Part shown: in pieces, positions 7,784-16,778 of the stretch | Layout: each line of letters starts with the position of its first letter | Position numbering within the stretch: the first letter of the stretch is position 1 | Assembly: GCF_003863365.1 (NCBI RefSeq) | Contig: NZ_RQXT01000019.1 | Coordinates: 1 to 45,000, forward strand | From: Mesorhizobium tamadayense | GTDB taxonomy: Bacteria; Pseudomonadota; Alphaproteobacteria; Rhizobiales; Rhizobiaceae | Direction: 5' to 3' | DNA: 45,000 bases | Notes under the pieces: model-generated | Databases searched by the model: none | What the model was told of the DNA's origin: nothing | What the model saw: only the letters and a program-made list of their open reading frames with translations | Translations under genes and position numbers: made by a program

Positions 7784-7910
7784 AGTTCGGCACAAATCCG
7801 CCATGCTGGCCGCCCGACGCAGCTTTCTGCGCTTCCGGTGCTCACGTACCTAAGTACGCTCCGCTCCGGTTCGCGAAAATCACTTCATCCGACTCAGCCT
7901 GCCGAATTCT
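7782..7910. repeat. Long palindromic element, copy 2 (between convergent genes)
   Basis: It shares the core CTGCGCTTCCGGTGCTCACG (from 7827) with copies 1 and 3, but its outer arms differ: AGAGTTCGGCA (7782-7792) pairs with TGCCGAATTCT (7900-7910), one mismatch. An inner TTTC (7824-7827) pairs with GAAA (7875-7878). The left end overlaps the TAG stop of the HNH gene (7781-7783). The right end lies 33 bp from the stop of the convergent dsbB-like gene. Confidence 0.8.
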
Positions 7911-7943
7911 TTGAACGATCTCGCGTCGGCGCTTTCGGGCTGC

Positions 7944-8462
7944 TCAATCGCGCGACAGCGCGCTGCGGAAGGCGACGGCGGCCAGGATGAGGCTGGCGAT
8001 GGCGTTCCAGCCGGCAAGCGACAGGCCGAGGATGCGAAGCGCGGCCTTGTCGCAGGAGGGCGGCACGAATTTGTCTAGCGCATCGAGCACGCCCTTGCCG
8101 CCGGTGTCGACCGGGCCGGCGCCGGCCGTGCAATCGGCCGGGCCCGGCCACCACGCCCATTCGACGCCGGAATGGTAGACGCCGAGATAGAGGCCGTAGA
8201 GCATCAACAGGCCGCCGATCGCCAGCAGGCCGCGCGTCACCCAGGCCGGCGCGCGCAGCATCGAGGCGACGGCCGCCACCAGCATCAGCGGCGCGCCGAT
8301 ATAGTAGGGCGTGCGCTGTTCCAGGCAGAGGTGGCAGGGGATGTAGCCGCCAATATACTGGAAGGCAAGCGCCGAGCCGACCGTCGCGGCCATGGCGACG
8401 GCAAGGAACAGCGCGGCCCGCGTCCGCTGGCGTCCGGTGTCGGCAGTCATGGTCGCTGTCAT
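7944..8462 (-). CDS. DsbB-family disulfide bond formation protein
   Basis: A 172-residue inner-membrane protein with four helices. The first periplasmic pair is CHLC (43-46) and the second loop carries Cys111 and a cysteine in PPSCDK, the four-cysteine arrangement DsbB uses to pass electrons from DsbA to quinone. No dsbA is next to it. The ATG at 8462 follows AGGA; an internal ATG at 8450 is possible. It is 25 bp downstream of the YqaA gene on the same strand, so probably co-transcribed. Confidence 0.9.
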   Translation of the reverse strand: MTATMTADTGRQRTRAALFLAVAMAATVGSALAFQYIGGYIPCHLCLEQRTPYYIGAPLMLVAAVASMLRAPAWVTRGLLAIGGLLMLYGLYLGVYHSGVEWAWWPGPADCTAGAGPVDTGGKGVLDALDKFVPPSCDKAALRILGLSLAGWNAIASLILAAVAFRSALSRD

Positions 8463-8487
8463 CGGTCCTGATCCGTTCGCTTGGCCG

Positions 8488-9078
8488 TTATCCGTGGGCG
8501 TATCTGACCGCGATATAGAGCAAAATAAGGGCAGCAGCGCCGGCGCTGACGATCATACCCAGGCGTTTCTCGATGAACTCCTTGATCGATTCGCCGTAGC
8601 GTCGCAGCAGCCAGGCAAGCAGCAGGAAACGGCCGCCGCGCGCCACGATCGCAAGCCCGATGAATAGCAAGAGGTTGACGCCGATGACGCCGGACAGGAT
8701 CGTCACCACCTTGATCGGCGGCAGATGCGCCGCGCCCGAGGTGATGAGCATCAGGATGATGAAGCCGACGCCGGATGAGATGCGCAGCTGCTCGAACTCG
8801 TCATACTTGCCATAGAATTCGAGGATCGGCTTGGCGACCGCCTCATAGGCATAGTGGCCGATGAACCACCCGGCGACGCCGCCGAGCACCGAGGCGACCG
8901 TTGCGATCAGCGCGTAGCGATAGGCGCGCTCGGGTTTTGACAGCGCCATCGGCAGATAAAGCACGTCGGCCGGCACCAGGAAGACGGAGCTTTCGACGAA
9001 GGCGATGAAGGCCAGCCACCACTCGGCCGATTTCCTTGCCGCCAGCGACAGGGTCCAGTCGTAAAGTCCGCGAAGCAT
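8488..9078 (-). CDS. YqaA-family (DedA/SNARE-associated) membrane protein
   Basis: A 196-residue membrane protein beginning MLRGLYDWTLSLAARKSAEWWLAFIAFVESSVF. The helix-loop pattern and the GWFIGHYAYE and ITSGAAHLPP segments fit the YqaA subgroup of the DedA/VTT superfamily, whose members include lipid flippases. The ATG at 9078 has AGGAGA four bases upstream. A longer reading from 9150 adds a Cys-rich stretch without support and is rejected. First gene of a probable two-gene operon with dsbB. Confidence 0.88.
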   Translation of the reverse strand: MLRGLYDWTLSLAARKSAEWWLAFIAFVESSVFLVPADVLYLPMALSKPERAYRYALIATVASVLGGVAGWFIGHYAYEAVAKPILEFYGKYDEFEQLRISSGVGFIILMLITSGAAHLPPIKVVTILSGVIGVNLLLFIGLAIVARGGRFLLLAWLLRRYGESIKEFIEKRLGMIVSAGAAALILLYIAVRYAHG

Positions 9079-9301
9079 CGGCTCTCCTAATGCGTGCCGC
9101 CCGAGGCATAGCGGTTTTGGGCAACGACAGGCAGGAAGACAAGGACCCAAAGCGCCGCAGCCAACGTTCGAGGGCAGGAACGGCGCTTCAACGCATCGTT
9201 TGTCTAGAAAGATTTTCCGCGCCGCACAATGGCTGCGCCGTCACGAAACCGAAGGCGGGGGCGCTGGCGCCGGCCGCGCAGGCAAATCGGCAACAGGCCA
9301 G

Positions 9302-9329
9302 TTGACGAAAACCCGTCCACTCGTATAGT
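9302..9329 (+). promoter_or_regulatory. Sigma-70 type promoter of tRNA-Leu
   Basis: TTGACG (9302-9307) and TATAGT (9324-9329) are separated by 16 bp and end 28 bp before the tRNA. This is one of the clearest housekeeping promoters in the window. Confidence 0.75.
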
Positions 9330-9357
9330 CCGCGCCCATCCAGGCTTCCCGGCCTGA

Positions 9358-9442
9358 GCCCCTATGGCGGAATTGGTAGACGCGCTCGACTCAAAATCGA
9401 GTTCCGCAAGGAGTGCTGGTTCGATCCCGGCTAGGGGCACCA
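9358..9442 (+). tRNA. tRNA-Leu (anticodon CAA)
   Basis: An 85-base class II tRNA. Acceptor strands GCCCCTA (9358-9364) and TAGGGGC (9432-9438) pair fully, followed by an encoded ACCA end. The anticodon stem CTCGA/TCGAG encloses the loop CTCAAAA with anticodon CAA at 9392-9394, reading UUG. A long variable arm and the TTCGATCC T-loop are present. The 3' end shows no duplicated copy nearby, so no integrated element is seen at this tRNA. Confidence 0.97.
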
Positions 9443-9486
9443 CCCTTCGCTCTGCGAGCTTTGGGTGGCACGCCATTCGGAGCACC

Positions 9487-10653
9487 CTACCGCATATTCC
9501 CCGTATGCCCCTGCGAATACCGCCCTGGCTGCGGCCACACCGTCAGGCCGTGCGGCTCGGCACCGACGCGGGTCTTCGTCACCGCTCCTGAGGTCGTGTC
9601 GATCATGTAGACCTCGCTGTCGAAGCGGCCGGAGAGCCATAGCTGCTTGCCGTCGGCGCTGACATTGCCCATGTCGGGGCTGCCGCCGTCCGGGATCGGC
9701 CATTGGGCGACGACCGAGCGCGTGGCGAAGTCGATCACCGTCACGCTGCCCGGCCCCTTGGCCTTGCCCTGTTCCATCTTGTGCGAGCCGCGGTTCGAGA
9801 CGTAGAGCCGCTTGCCGTCACGGCTGACGACGAAGCCGTGCGCGCCTATTCCCGTCGAGATGAAGCCGATTTCCTTGAAGCTGTCGCCGTCGACCAGGAA
9901 GACGCCACCATTCATCATGTCGGCGACGTAGAAGACCTTGCCGTCGGGCGATAGCCTTATGTCTTGCGGCATGCCCATCTTCGAGAAGTCCAGATGGCCG
10001 AGCACTTTCTGGTTCTTCAGGTCGATCTTGGCCAGTCCGCCGTCGCCATATTCGCAGGTGAAGATCGCATAGGAGTTGTCGGCCGAAAAATCGGCATGGT
10101 TGATGCCGGCGCAGGTCGGCGTCGGGATAATGGATTTCAACGCCATGGTCCGCGGATCGCGCAGGTCGAGCTGCCTCAGGGCCTCGTCGACGATGATGGC
10201 GGTGCTGCCGTCCGGCATGAAATACATGTTGTAGGGGTCGTCGACCGGCACCTGCTTGCCGGGCTTGGCGGTCGTCGGGTCGATGGGCGTCAGGCTACCG
10301 TTCTTGCCAGTGCCGTTGTTGGCCACCCAGAGCGTCTTCAGGTCCCAGGAAGGAACGACGTGCTGCGGCTTGCTGCCGACCGGAAACCTGTCGACTTCCT
10401 TCAGAGTCACCGGATCGATGACGGAAACGCTGTTCGAGGAGCGGTTGGGCACATAGACGCGCGGCAACGCATCTGCCGTCGCCGGGCTCATATGGCCGGC
10501 GGTAGTGTGGCTGTAGATGTTGACGGGCGGCGGCGCAGGCTCGGAGCAATCCTCGGGGCAGGAGCCCGCGAAGGCGCTTGTCGGCGGCAGGGTGAGAAAC
10601 AGGGCAAGCAGCGCGATTGGCAGGCCGGCATGGCGCAGGAATGTTCTGATCAT
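9487..10653 (-). CDS. Secreted YncE-like beta-propeller protein
   Basis: A 388-residue protein with a signal peptide (basic start, hydrophobic core at about 10-25, then TSAFAGS). After it come YVTN-type beta-propeller repeats: RVYVPNRSSNSVSVIDPVT, KTLWVANN, DGKVFYVADMMNGGVFLVD, KRLYVSNRGSHKM and KQLWLSGRFDSEVYMID. Such propellers bind partners or ligands in the periplasm; the specific role is unknown. Two cysteines follow the signal region (CPEDC). The start at 10653 is preferred because it gives the signal peptide. It lies 71 bp downstream of the acyltransferase gene and converges on tRNA-Leu. Confidence 0.87.
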   Translation of the reverse strand: MIRTFLRHAGLPIALLALFLTLPPTSAFAGSCPEDCSEPAPPPVNIYSHTTAGHMSPATADALPRVYVPNRSSNSVSVIDPVTLKEVDRFPVGSKPQHVVPSWDLKTLWVANNGTGKNGSLTPIDPTTAKPGKQVPVDDPYNMYFMPDGSTAIIVDEALRQLDLRDPRTMALKSIIPTPTCAGINHADFSADNSYAIFTCEYGDGGLAKIDLKNQKVLGHLDFSKMGMPQDIRLSPDGKVFYVADMMNGGVFLVDGDSFKEIGFISTGIGAHGFVVSRDGKRLYVSNRGSHKMEQGKAKGPGSVTVIDFATRSVVAQWPIPDGGSPDMGNVSADGKQLWLSGRFDSEVYMIDTTSGAVTKTRVGAEPHGLTVWPQPGRYSQGHTGNMR

Positions 10654-10724
10654 CTGGATTGCTTTGCGAGGAAGGCGGACCGGATCGGCCCGCCGGATGC
10701 CATAGCCGGTGTGCAGCCTTTCAT

Positions 10725-12005
10725 CTAGCGCCTTTTCAAGAGGCTCCGCATGCGGTTGCGCAGGATGCGTGCCATATTGCGGGTCTCGCGGTAGAGATGC
10801 AGCTGCGAGGCCGCCTGGCGGGCCAGCCGGTCGGCGTCGGGCGTCAGGCCGACCACCAGCGTGCCCGTCGGCTTGCGCTCCATCCACAGGCGGCCCATCA
10901 CCGGATGGTCAGGCACCGCGCAGGAGTCGGTCATGACGATGTTGGGGTCGTCGAGATGCTGCTTCGTCACCTCGATCATCAGCAGCGTGCCCGGCGAATA
11001 GGCGGACAGCGTCTCGTCATAGGCCGTCTTCCAGGTATAGGCGACACCCGCCTCGAGGAAGACCACCAGGCAGGCGATGGTGCGGCCGTCGAGCCTCAGC
11101 GAATGGATGCGGCACATGTCGTGCTCGGCGAGCCTGTGCACGGCCTCGCGGGCGAAAGCGGCGCGGTAGCGGTCGATCGCCATGGCCGTGCGTTCGCGGC
11201 CTTTCCAGCCGGCGGCCTCCAGCGTCAGGAAGCTCTCGATGGCGTGGCGGATGTCGTCCGGGCCGCGCGCCACGACATGCTCCAATTTGCCGAGGTCGGC
11301 GAGCCGCCGCTTCAGGCGGCGGAACTCGCGATAGTGATGCGAGCGCAGCGATGCCTTGAGGTAGTCGTCGCCGTCGGCGTCGCTTTCCAGCACCGGGCGC
11401 TCGGCCTTGCCGGTGACGACAAGAGTCAGGCCGCGGCTGTCGGCAAAGGAGGTGAGCAGGCTCGCCACCGGGCCGTCCAGCTTCATGTCGGGCAGCACGA
11501 ACACTTTCGGCAATTTGAGATGCGGCCTGGACAGCATCGAGAAGAAATCCTCGATGACGCCGACCGGATCGTCGCGGTCGACCAGCGGCGTGCCGAGCGG
11601 GCCGAACGGGCTCGACCACGTGCGCATGACCGGGACGCCGAGCGGGATCGCCGGGCGCTCGACCGAGAACGGCACCAGAAGCCGCAGCCGGTTGCGGAAC
11701 TCGTCGCCGTCGCGGATCACGGCCAGCCGCACCTCGCGGTCCTCGAGCCTCGGCATGGCGGGCGCCAGGAAGCGCGGGTTGAAGAAGACGTTGGGCTCGA
11801 TCGTGCGGGCGCTGAGATAATCGAGCTCCTCGACGAGGTCGAAGCCGGCCGAGGCCGGATAGATCGCGAGCTTGCGCTCCGGCCGGTTGTTGGCGAAGAG
11901 CTCGATATGGGCGGGATCGGCCTCCCTGGCGAGGCCGGCAAGGCCCGACATCATGGCGCCGGCCGGGCCGCCGCTGGTCTCTTCGAGCAACGGAACGGCG
12001 GCCAT
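10725..12005 (-). CDS. BioF2-like/FemAB-type GNAT acyltransferase
   Basis: A 426-residue cytoplasmic protein with an N-terminal region ending at RPVLESDADGDDYLKAS and a C-terminal GNAT-like domain containing HYREFRRLKRRLADLGKLEH, FLTLEAAGWKGRERTA and AYSPGTLLMIEV. These match the acetyltransferase_6 (BioF2-like) family often found in polysaccharide and exosortase loci. Its start overlaps the flippase stop (TGATG), which implies translational coupling. Inference: it modifies a sugar or lipid-linked precursor moved by the flippase. Confidence 0.82.
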   Translation of the reverse strand: MAAVPLLEETSGGPAGAMMSGLAGLAREADPAHIELFANNRPERKLAIYPASAGFDLVEELDYLSARTIEPNVFFNPRFLAPAMPRLEDREVRLAVIRDGDEFRNRLRLLVPFSVERPAIPLGVPVMRTWSSPFGPLGTPLVDRDDPVGVIEDFFSMLSRPHLKLPKVFVLPDMKLDGPVASLLTSFADSRGLTLVVTGKAERPVLESDADGDDYLKASLRSHHYREFRRLKRRLADLGKLEHVVARGPDDIRHAIESFLTLEAAGWKGRERTAMAIDRYRAAFAREAVHRLAEHDMCRIHSLRLDGRTIACLVVFLEAGVAYTWKTAYDETLSAYSPGTLLMIEVTKQHLDDPNIVMTDSCAVPDHPVMGRLWMERKPTGTLVVGLTPDADRLARQAASQLHLYRETRNMARILRNRMRSLLKRR

Positions 12006-13348
12006 CAGCCGATTTCCCTATTTGCTGGCACGAAAATCGCCATGACGATGCCGAGCTTGCGCCAGACGGTGAAGGACAGCGCGCCGGCCTCAAAAACCAT
12101 CGCCAGGCTGGTGGCGATCGCCGCGCCCCAGAGGCCGAAGAGCGGGATCAGGACCACGTTGAGACCGATGTTCAGGGCAAGTGTCATGGCATAGACGGCG
12201 GCGCAGATATTCTGGTTGCCGCTCATGGTTAGCAGGCTTTCGCAGGGGCCGACGGCGCCGCGCGCGACGACGCCGAAGACCAGCAGGAAAAGCAGCGGAT
12301 AGCCGGCGGTGAACTCCGGGCCGAACAGCACCAGCATCGGCTCGCCGAGCGCCAGCACCAGCAGCGCCATCGCCAGCGAGGGCCAGAAGGTCCAGGAGAC
12401 GGTCTCGCGGGCGAAGGCGGCGAGCCTTTCCGGCTCGCCATGGGTGAACTGCGCATAGCGCTGGGCAACGCCCGCCTTGACGGCGAAATAGACGAAATGC
12501 ACCAGCGCCAGGGTCTTCACGGTGGCGAAATAGACCGCCACGTCATTGGGGTCGAGATAGGCGCCGACCATCAGCACGTCGGCATTGGTGAGCAGGAAGA
12601 AGAAGCTCTCGACCAGGAAGATCGGCAGCGAGACGAGGAACCACTGGCCGAAATGCACGATCATCGGTCCGGCCGGGATCTTCTTGTCCATGCGCGAGGT
12701 GACGCCCGTCAGCTGGCCGAGCGTCGTGATATAGGTGGCGGCGATCGAGGCGAAGATCGCGGTCTTGGCATCGGGCACGTAGCGCATGGCGAGCATTGCC
12801 GCCATGAACACCAGGATCAGCACCGGCCGCACCAGATAGGTAGGCGACAGCGCGAACAGCGCCCATGAATTCGCCCGCGCCAGCCCCTGCAGCAGATCGC
12901 CCATCGCAATCATCGGCAGGCAGATGACGCCGAGGATGAAGGGAACGACATAGTAGCTCTCGATCCAGGGCGAGGCGAGCCAGACACCGAGCGCGCCCAG
13001 CCCCGCGATCAGCGTCGAGGCGACCAGCACGAACAGCCGGCTCGCCAGCACGATGCCGCGCAGCTCGGCCAGCATGCCGCGCTCGCGATATTCGGGAATG
13101 AAGCGGATGACCGAGGTGTGGAAGCCGAGGCAGGCAAGATTGCCGACGATCACCATCGTCACCCAGACCAGCACGAAGATGCCGTATTCGAACGAGCCCA
13201 TCCAGCGCGCCATCAGCACCTGGCTGATGAAGGCGATGACGGCGCTGACGATGCGGATGGAAAAGGCGATCAGCGACATGCGGCCGGCTTCGCCGCGTTC
13301 GTCGGCGGTGAGCAGCACGGCATCGACACGGCCAAGCAGCGGCCGCAT
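12005..13348 (-). CDS. Polysaccharide flippase (MOP/Wzx-like)
   Basis: A protein of about 447 residues with 12-14 hydrophobic helices in the pattern of the oligosaccharidyl-lipid flippase branch of the MOP superfamily. It opens with a short soluble segment ending in SADERGEAGRMSLIAFSIRI-like sequence, then typical RWMGSFEYGIFVLVW. The start is uncertain: the frame is open up to 13543, and the ATG at 13348 or 13465 are both possible; none has a good ribosome site. I chose 13348 because the flippase fold starts shortly after it. It is coupled to the downstream acyltransferase. Confidence 0.83.
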   Translation of the reverse strand: MRPLLGRVDAVLLTADERGEAGRMSLIAFSIRIVSAVIAFISQVLMARWMGSFEYGIFVLVWVTMVIVGNLACLGFHTSVIRFIPEYRERGMLAELRGIVLASRLFVLVASTLIAGLGALGVWLASPWIESYYVVPFILGVICLPMIAMGDLLQGLARANSWALFALSPTYLVRPVLILVFMAAMLAMRYVPDAKTAIFASIAATYITTLGQLTGVTSRMDKKIPAGPMIVHFGQWFLVSLPIFLVESFFFLLTNADVLMVGAYLDPNDVAVYFATVKTLALVHFVYFAVKAGVAQRYAQFTHGEPERLAAFARETVSWTFWPSLAMALLVLALGEPMLVLFGPEFTAGYPLLFLLVFGVVARGAVGPCESLLTMSGNQNICAAVYAMTLALNIGLNVVLIPLFGLWGAAIATSLAMVFEAGALSFTVWRKLGIVMAIFVPANREIG

Positions 13349-13710
13349 GCGCAGCGCCCAGCGCTGCGGCAGAAACTGCCCGGCAGTCGTCGCCGCGGAA
13401 AAGCGCACCCCGAATACTCTCCGTTTTCCGCCTGTTTCCAAGGTTTCGGTGTATTCGAAACACATTAAGAAACGGTTGGGTGGGAAGCATGCGGGTCTGG
13501 CCGAAGGCCTGTCGCCAGAAGCGAGCGGTGTTCCGCGCACCATCTCGCCGAAGACGGTCGATCATCATGCCTCGGCGGTGTGCTGGAGAAGGTCGAGGCC
13601 GTCTCGCGCGGCGAGGCGACAGTGGCGGCGTCGGGGTTGTTGTGAGGCTTCTCGGGTAGGGAAGGGCCTGGAGACGTTTGGCGTTCGCACAATCGCCAGC
13701 GCCGGCGCCG
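13349..13710. other. Intergenic region between flippase and secA
   Basis: About 360 bp without a supportable gene on either strand. It includes the in-frame extension of the flippase (to 13543), which could be coding if the start lies further upstream. An AT-richer patch at 13415-13475 would suit a promoter, but I cannot define -35 and -10 boxes with confidence. Confidence 0.4.
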
Positions 13711-13769
13711 CCCCTCATCCGGCCCTGCGGGCCACCTTCTCCCCGTGAACGGGGAGAAGGAAGAGGGCG
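13711..13769. repeat. REP-like palindrome at the 3' end of secA
   Basis: Two hairpins: GGCCC (13721-13725) with GGGCC (13729-13733), and a 12-bp perfect stem (13735-13746 with 13749-13760) with a 2-base GA loop. It directly follows the secA stop codon (13770-13772). The motif CTTCTCCCCGTGAACGGGGA is familiar from many rhizobial intergenic regions (general knowledge). It may stabilise or terminate secA mRNA. Confidence 0.8.
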
Positions 13770-16502
13770 TCAGGCGAAGGCGCCGTGGCAGTGCTTGTAT
13801 TTCTTGCCGGAGCCGCAGGGGCAGGCCTCGTTGCGGCCGACCTTGCCCCAGGTCGCCGGGTTCTTGGGATCGCGATTCTCCGGCGCGACGACAGCATTGG
13901 ATTCCTGGCGAACCAGCAACGCCGTCTCGCCGCCCTGGAAGTCGTCCTCGCCGGTGGTGCCATCGATGTGGCTGCCGAACATGTCGGGCGCTGCCGGCGG
14001 CGGCGCTTCGGCCGCCTGGCGAACGAGTTCGACGCGCATCAGCTGCGCGGTGACGGCCTGCCGCAGATTGCCGAGCATGCCTTGGAACAGCTCGAAGGCC
14101 TCGCCCTTGTATTCCTGCAGCGGATCGCGCTGGGCATAGCCGCGGAAGCCGACGACCGAGCGCAGGTGGTCGAGGTTGACGATGTGCTCGCGCCACAGGT
14201 GATCGAGCGTCTGCAGCACCACCGAACGCTCGACATAGCTCATCACGTCGGGGCCGAAGCGCTCGGCGCGTTCCTTGGCGGCGGCCTCGGCGGCGGCCGA
14301 GATGCGCTCGCGGATATCGTCCTCGGCGATGCCCTCTTCCTTGACCCAGTCCTCGATCGGCAGGTCGAGATTGAGGTACTGCGCCACTTCCTCCTTCAGG
14401 CCGCCAACGTTCCACTGTTCGGCATAGGCGTTTTCGGGGATGTTCTTGGTGACGATTTCCTCTATGACGCCCTCGCGCATCTCGGTGATCGTCTCCGACA
14501 GGCCTTCGCCGTCCATCAGCTCGATACGCTGCTCGAACACGACCTTGCGCTGGTCGTTCGACACGTCGTCATATTTCAACAGGTTCTTGCGGATGTCGAA
14601 GTTGCGCGCCTCAACCTTCTTCTGCGCCTTTTCCAGCGCCTTGTTGATCCACGGGTGGATGATCGCCTCGTCTTCCTTGAGGCCGAGCTTCTGCAGCATG
14701 CCGTCCATGCGCTCGGAGCCGAAGATGCGCATCAGATCGTCTTGCAGCGACAGGAAGAATTTCGAACGGCCGGGGTCGCCCTGTCTTCCCGAACGACCTC
14801 TAAGCTGGTTGTCGATGCGGCGCGATTCATGGCGCTCGGTGGCCAACACGTAGAGGCCGCCGGCGGCGAGAGCCTTTTCCTTCAGGCGGGCGACGTCGTC
14901 GCGGACTTCCTTTTCCCTGGCCTCGCGCTCGGGCCCTTCAGGCATGTCGCCAAGCTCCTCGGCGATGCGCATCTCGGCGTTGCCGCCGAGCTGAATGTCG
15001 GTGCCGCGGCCGGCCATGTTGGTGGCGATGGTGATGGCGCCGGGCTTGCCGGCCTGGGCGACTATGGCCGCCTCGCGCTCGTGATGGCGGGCGTTCAGCA
15101 CCTCGAAATTCTTGAGGCCGTCCTTGCGCAGGCGCTCGGCCAGTTGCTCGGACTTCTCGATCGAGGTGGTGCCGACCAGGATCGGCTGGCCCTTGTCGCG
15201 CGCCTCCTTGATCTCCTTGACGATCGCCTTGTACTTCTCGTCGACGGTCCGGTAGACCTCGTCGTCCTCGTCCCTGCGGATGACGGGCAGGTTGGTCGGG
15301 ATCTCGGTGACTTCGAGATTGTAGATGTTGGCGAATTCCTCGGCCTCGGTCAGCGCCGTGCCGGTCATGCCGGCGAGCTTCTTGTAAAGACGGAAATAGT
15401 TCTGGAAGGTGACGGAGGCGAGCGTCTGGTTCTCAGGCTGGATCGCCACATGCTCCTTGGCCTCGAGCGCCTGGTGCAGGCCTTCCGAGTAACGGCGCCC
15501 GGGCATCATGCGGCCGGTGAACTCGTCGATGATGACGATCTCGCCGTTGCTCACGATGTAGTCCTTGTCCTTCTGGAACAGGAGGTGCGCCTTCAGCGCA
15601 TTATTGACGTGGTGGACGATGGCGACGTTCTCGACGTCGTAGAGCGCCTCGCCCTTCAAGAGGCCGGCGTCGCGCAGCATGTTTTCCAGCTTCTCGGTGC
15701 CGTCCTCGGTGAAGATCGTGGTCTTCTGCTTCTCGTCGACCTCGTAGTCGGCCGGCCCGAGCTTCAGCATGAAGGCGTCGATGGTGTTGTACATTTCCGA
15801 GCGGTCTTCGAGCGGACCGGAAATGATCAGCGGCGTGCGCGCTTCGTCGACCAGGATGGAATCGACCTCGTCGACGATCGCGTAGGAATGGCCGCGCTGC
15901 ACCATCTGCGCGCGCTCGTACTTCATGTTGTCGCGCAGATAGTCGAAGCCGAGCTCGTTGTTGGTGGCATAGGTGACGTCGGCGGCATAGGCGACGCGCC
16001 GCTCCTCGTCGGAGAGGCCGTGAACGATGACGCCGACGCTGAGGCCGAGGAACTTGTAGACGCGGCCCATCCATTCGGAGTCGCGGGTGGCAAGATAGTC
16101 GTTGACGGTGACGACATGCACACCCTTGCCGGCGAGCGCGTTGAGATAGACCGGCAAGGTGGCGACCAGCGTCTTGCCCTCGCCGGTGCGCATCTCGGCG
16201 ATGCCGCCGTTGTGCAGCACCATGCCGCCGATCAATTGCACGTCAAAAGGACGCATGCCCAGAACGCGGCGGGCCGCCTCGCGCACCGTGGCGAAGGCCG
16301 GTATCAGCAGGTCGTCGAGCGAAGCGCCGTTGGCGAGATCCTGGCGGAATTTTTCCGTGCGGCCGGCAAGCTCGGCATTGGAGAGCGCCCGCATCTCGTT
16401 TTCCATGGCGTTGATGGCCTCGACCCGGGGCCGGGTCGACTTGACTCGGCGGTCGTTGGAAGAGCCGAAAACCTTACGCGCGAGAGCGCCGAGACTGACC
16501 AT
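13770..16502 (-). CDS. secA: Preprotein translocase ATPase SecA
   Basis: The motor that drives unfolded preproteins through SecYEG. The 910-residue length is typical. Walker A MRTGEGKT is at 104-111, the DEVD Walker B at 211-214, GTDIQLGG and the RRIDNQLRGRSGRQGDPG stretch belong to the second motor domain, and the C-terminal zinc/SecB-binding motif CPCGSGKKYKHCH is at 894-906. The ATG at 16502 follows AGGA. It stands alone, diverging from the parvulin gene; both act in protein export. Confidence 0.98.
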   Translation of the reverse strand: MVSLGALARKVFGSSNDRRVKSTRPRVEAINAMENEMRALSNAELAGRTEKFRQDLANGASLDDLLIPAFATVREAARRVLGMRPFDVQLIGGMVLHNGGIAEMRTGEGKTLVATLPVYLNALAGKGVHVVTVNDYLATRDSEWMGRVYKFLGLSVGVIVHGLSDEERRVAYAADVTYATNNELGFDYLRDNMKYERAQMVQRGHSYAIVDEVDSILVDEARTPLIISGPLEDRSEMYNTIDAFMLKLGPADYEVDEKQKTTIFTEDGTEKLENMLRDAGLLKGEALYDVENVAIVHHVNNALKAHLLFQKDKDYIVSNGEIVIIDEFTGRMMPGRRYSEGLHQALEAKEHVAIQPENQTLASVTFQNYFRLYKKLAGMTGTALTEAEEFANIYNLEVTEIPTNLPVIRRDEDDEVYRTVDEKYKAIVKEIKEARDKGQPILVGTTSIEKSEQLAERLRKDGLKNFEVLNARHHEREAAIVAQAGKPGAITIATNMAGRGTDIQLGGNAEMRIAEELGDMPEGPEREAREKEVRDDVARLKEKALAAGGLYVLATERHESRRIDNQLRGRSGRQGDPGRSKFFLSLQDDLMRIFGSERMDGMLQKLGLKEDEAIIHPWINKALEKAQKKVEARNFDIRKNLLKYDDVSNDQRKVVFEQRIELMDGEGLSETITEMREGVIEEIVTKNIPENAYAEQWNVGGLKEEVAQYLNLDLPIEDWVKEEGIAEDDIRERISAAAEAAAKERAERFGPDVMSYVERSVVLQTLDHLWREHIVNLDHLRSVVGFRGYAQRDPLQEYKGEAFELFQGMLGNLRQAVTAQLMRVELVRQAAEAPPPAAPDMFGSHIDGTTGEDDFQGGETALLVRQESNAVVAPENRDPKNPATWGKVGRNEACPCGSGKKYKHCHGAFA

Positions 16503-16778
16503 CCAATGGTCCTTTCGATAGCAATTTTGGCCGTTTGCGACAGGCGCCTGGCGGGCCCATCAAATCCGCGTGAATGCGGACAAACGCAAAAAGCGCCCGG
16601 AAAACGGTTCTGGACGCCAAGTCGTTGGACAGATAAGAGGGGGCTCAACTGATGTCAACGCCGCGTTAGCCCTATGGGCAGCGCCAAATTCCGCCACAAT
16701 CGGACTGATCTGGCGGACTGATCTGGAACCTTTCCGCTCAAGCGATCCTTATTGGCAATCCCCATTGGAGTTATCTTG

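Noticed and set aside
9358..9442. tRNA-Leu as an integration site
   Set aside because: No integrase and no repeated tRNA 3' end within the window.
9204..9485. Minus-strand ORF of 93 codons over tRNA-Leu
   Set aside because: It is the familiar false gene produced by reading the antisense of a tRNA-Leu; the tRNA explains the sequence.
10654..10887. N-terminal extension of the propeller protein
   Set aside because: It would hide the signal peptide and overlaps the acyltransferase gene; start placed at 10653.
13349..13543. Longer flippase start at 13465 or 13543
   Set aside because: No ribosome site and no conserved features in the added residues; kept only as a possibility in the flippase entry.
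13785..16652. A 955-codon ORF on the plus strand opposite secA
   Set aside because: It mirrors secA over its whole length and has no recognisable domain; GC-rich genes commonly leave such open antisense frames.
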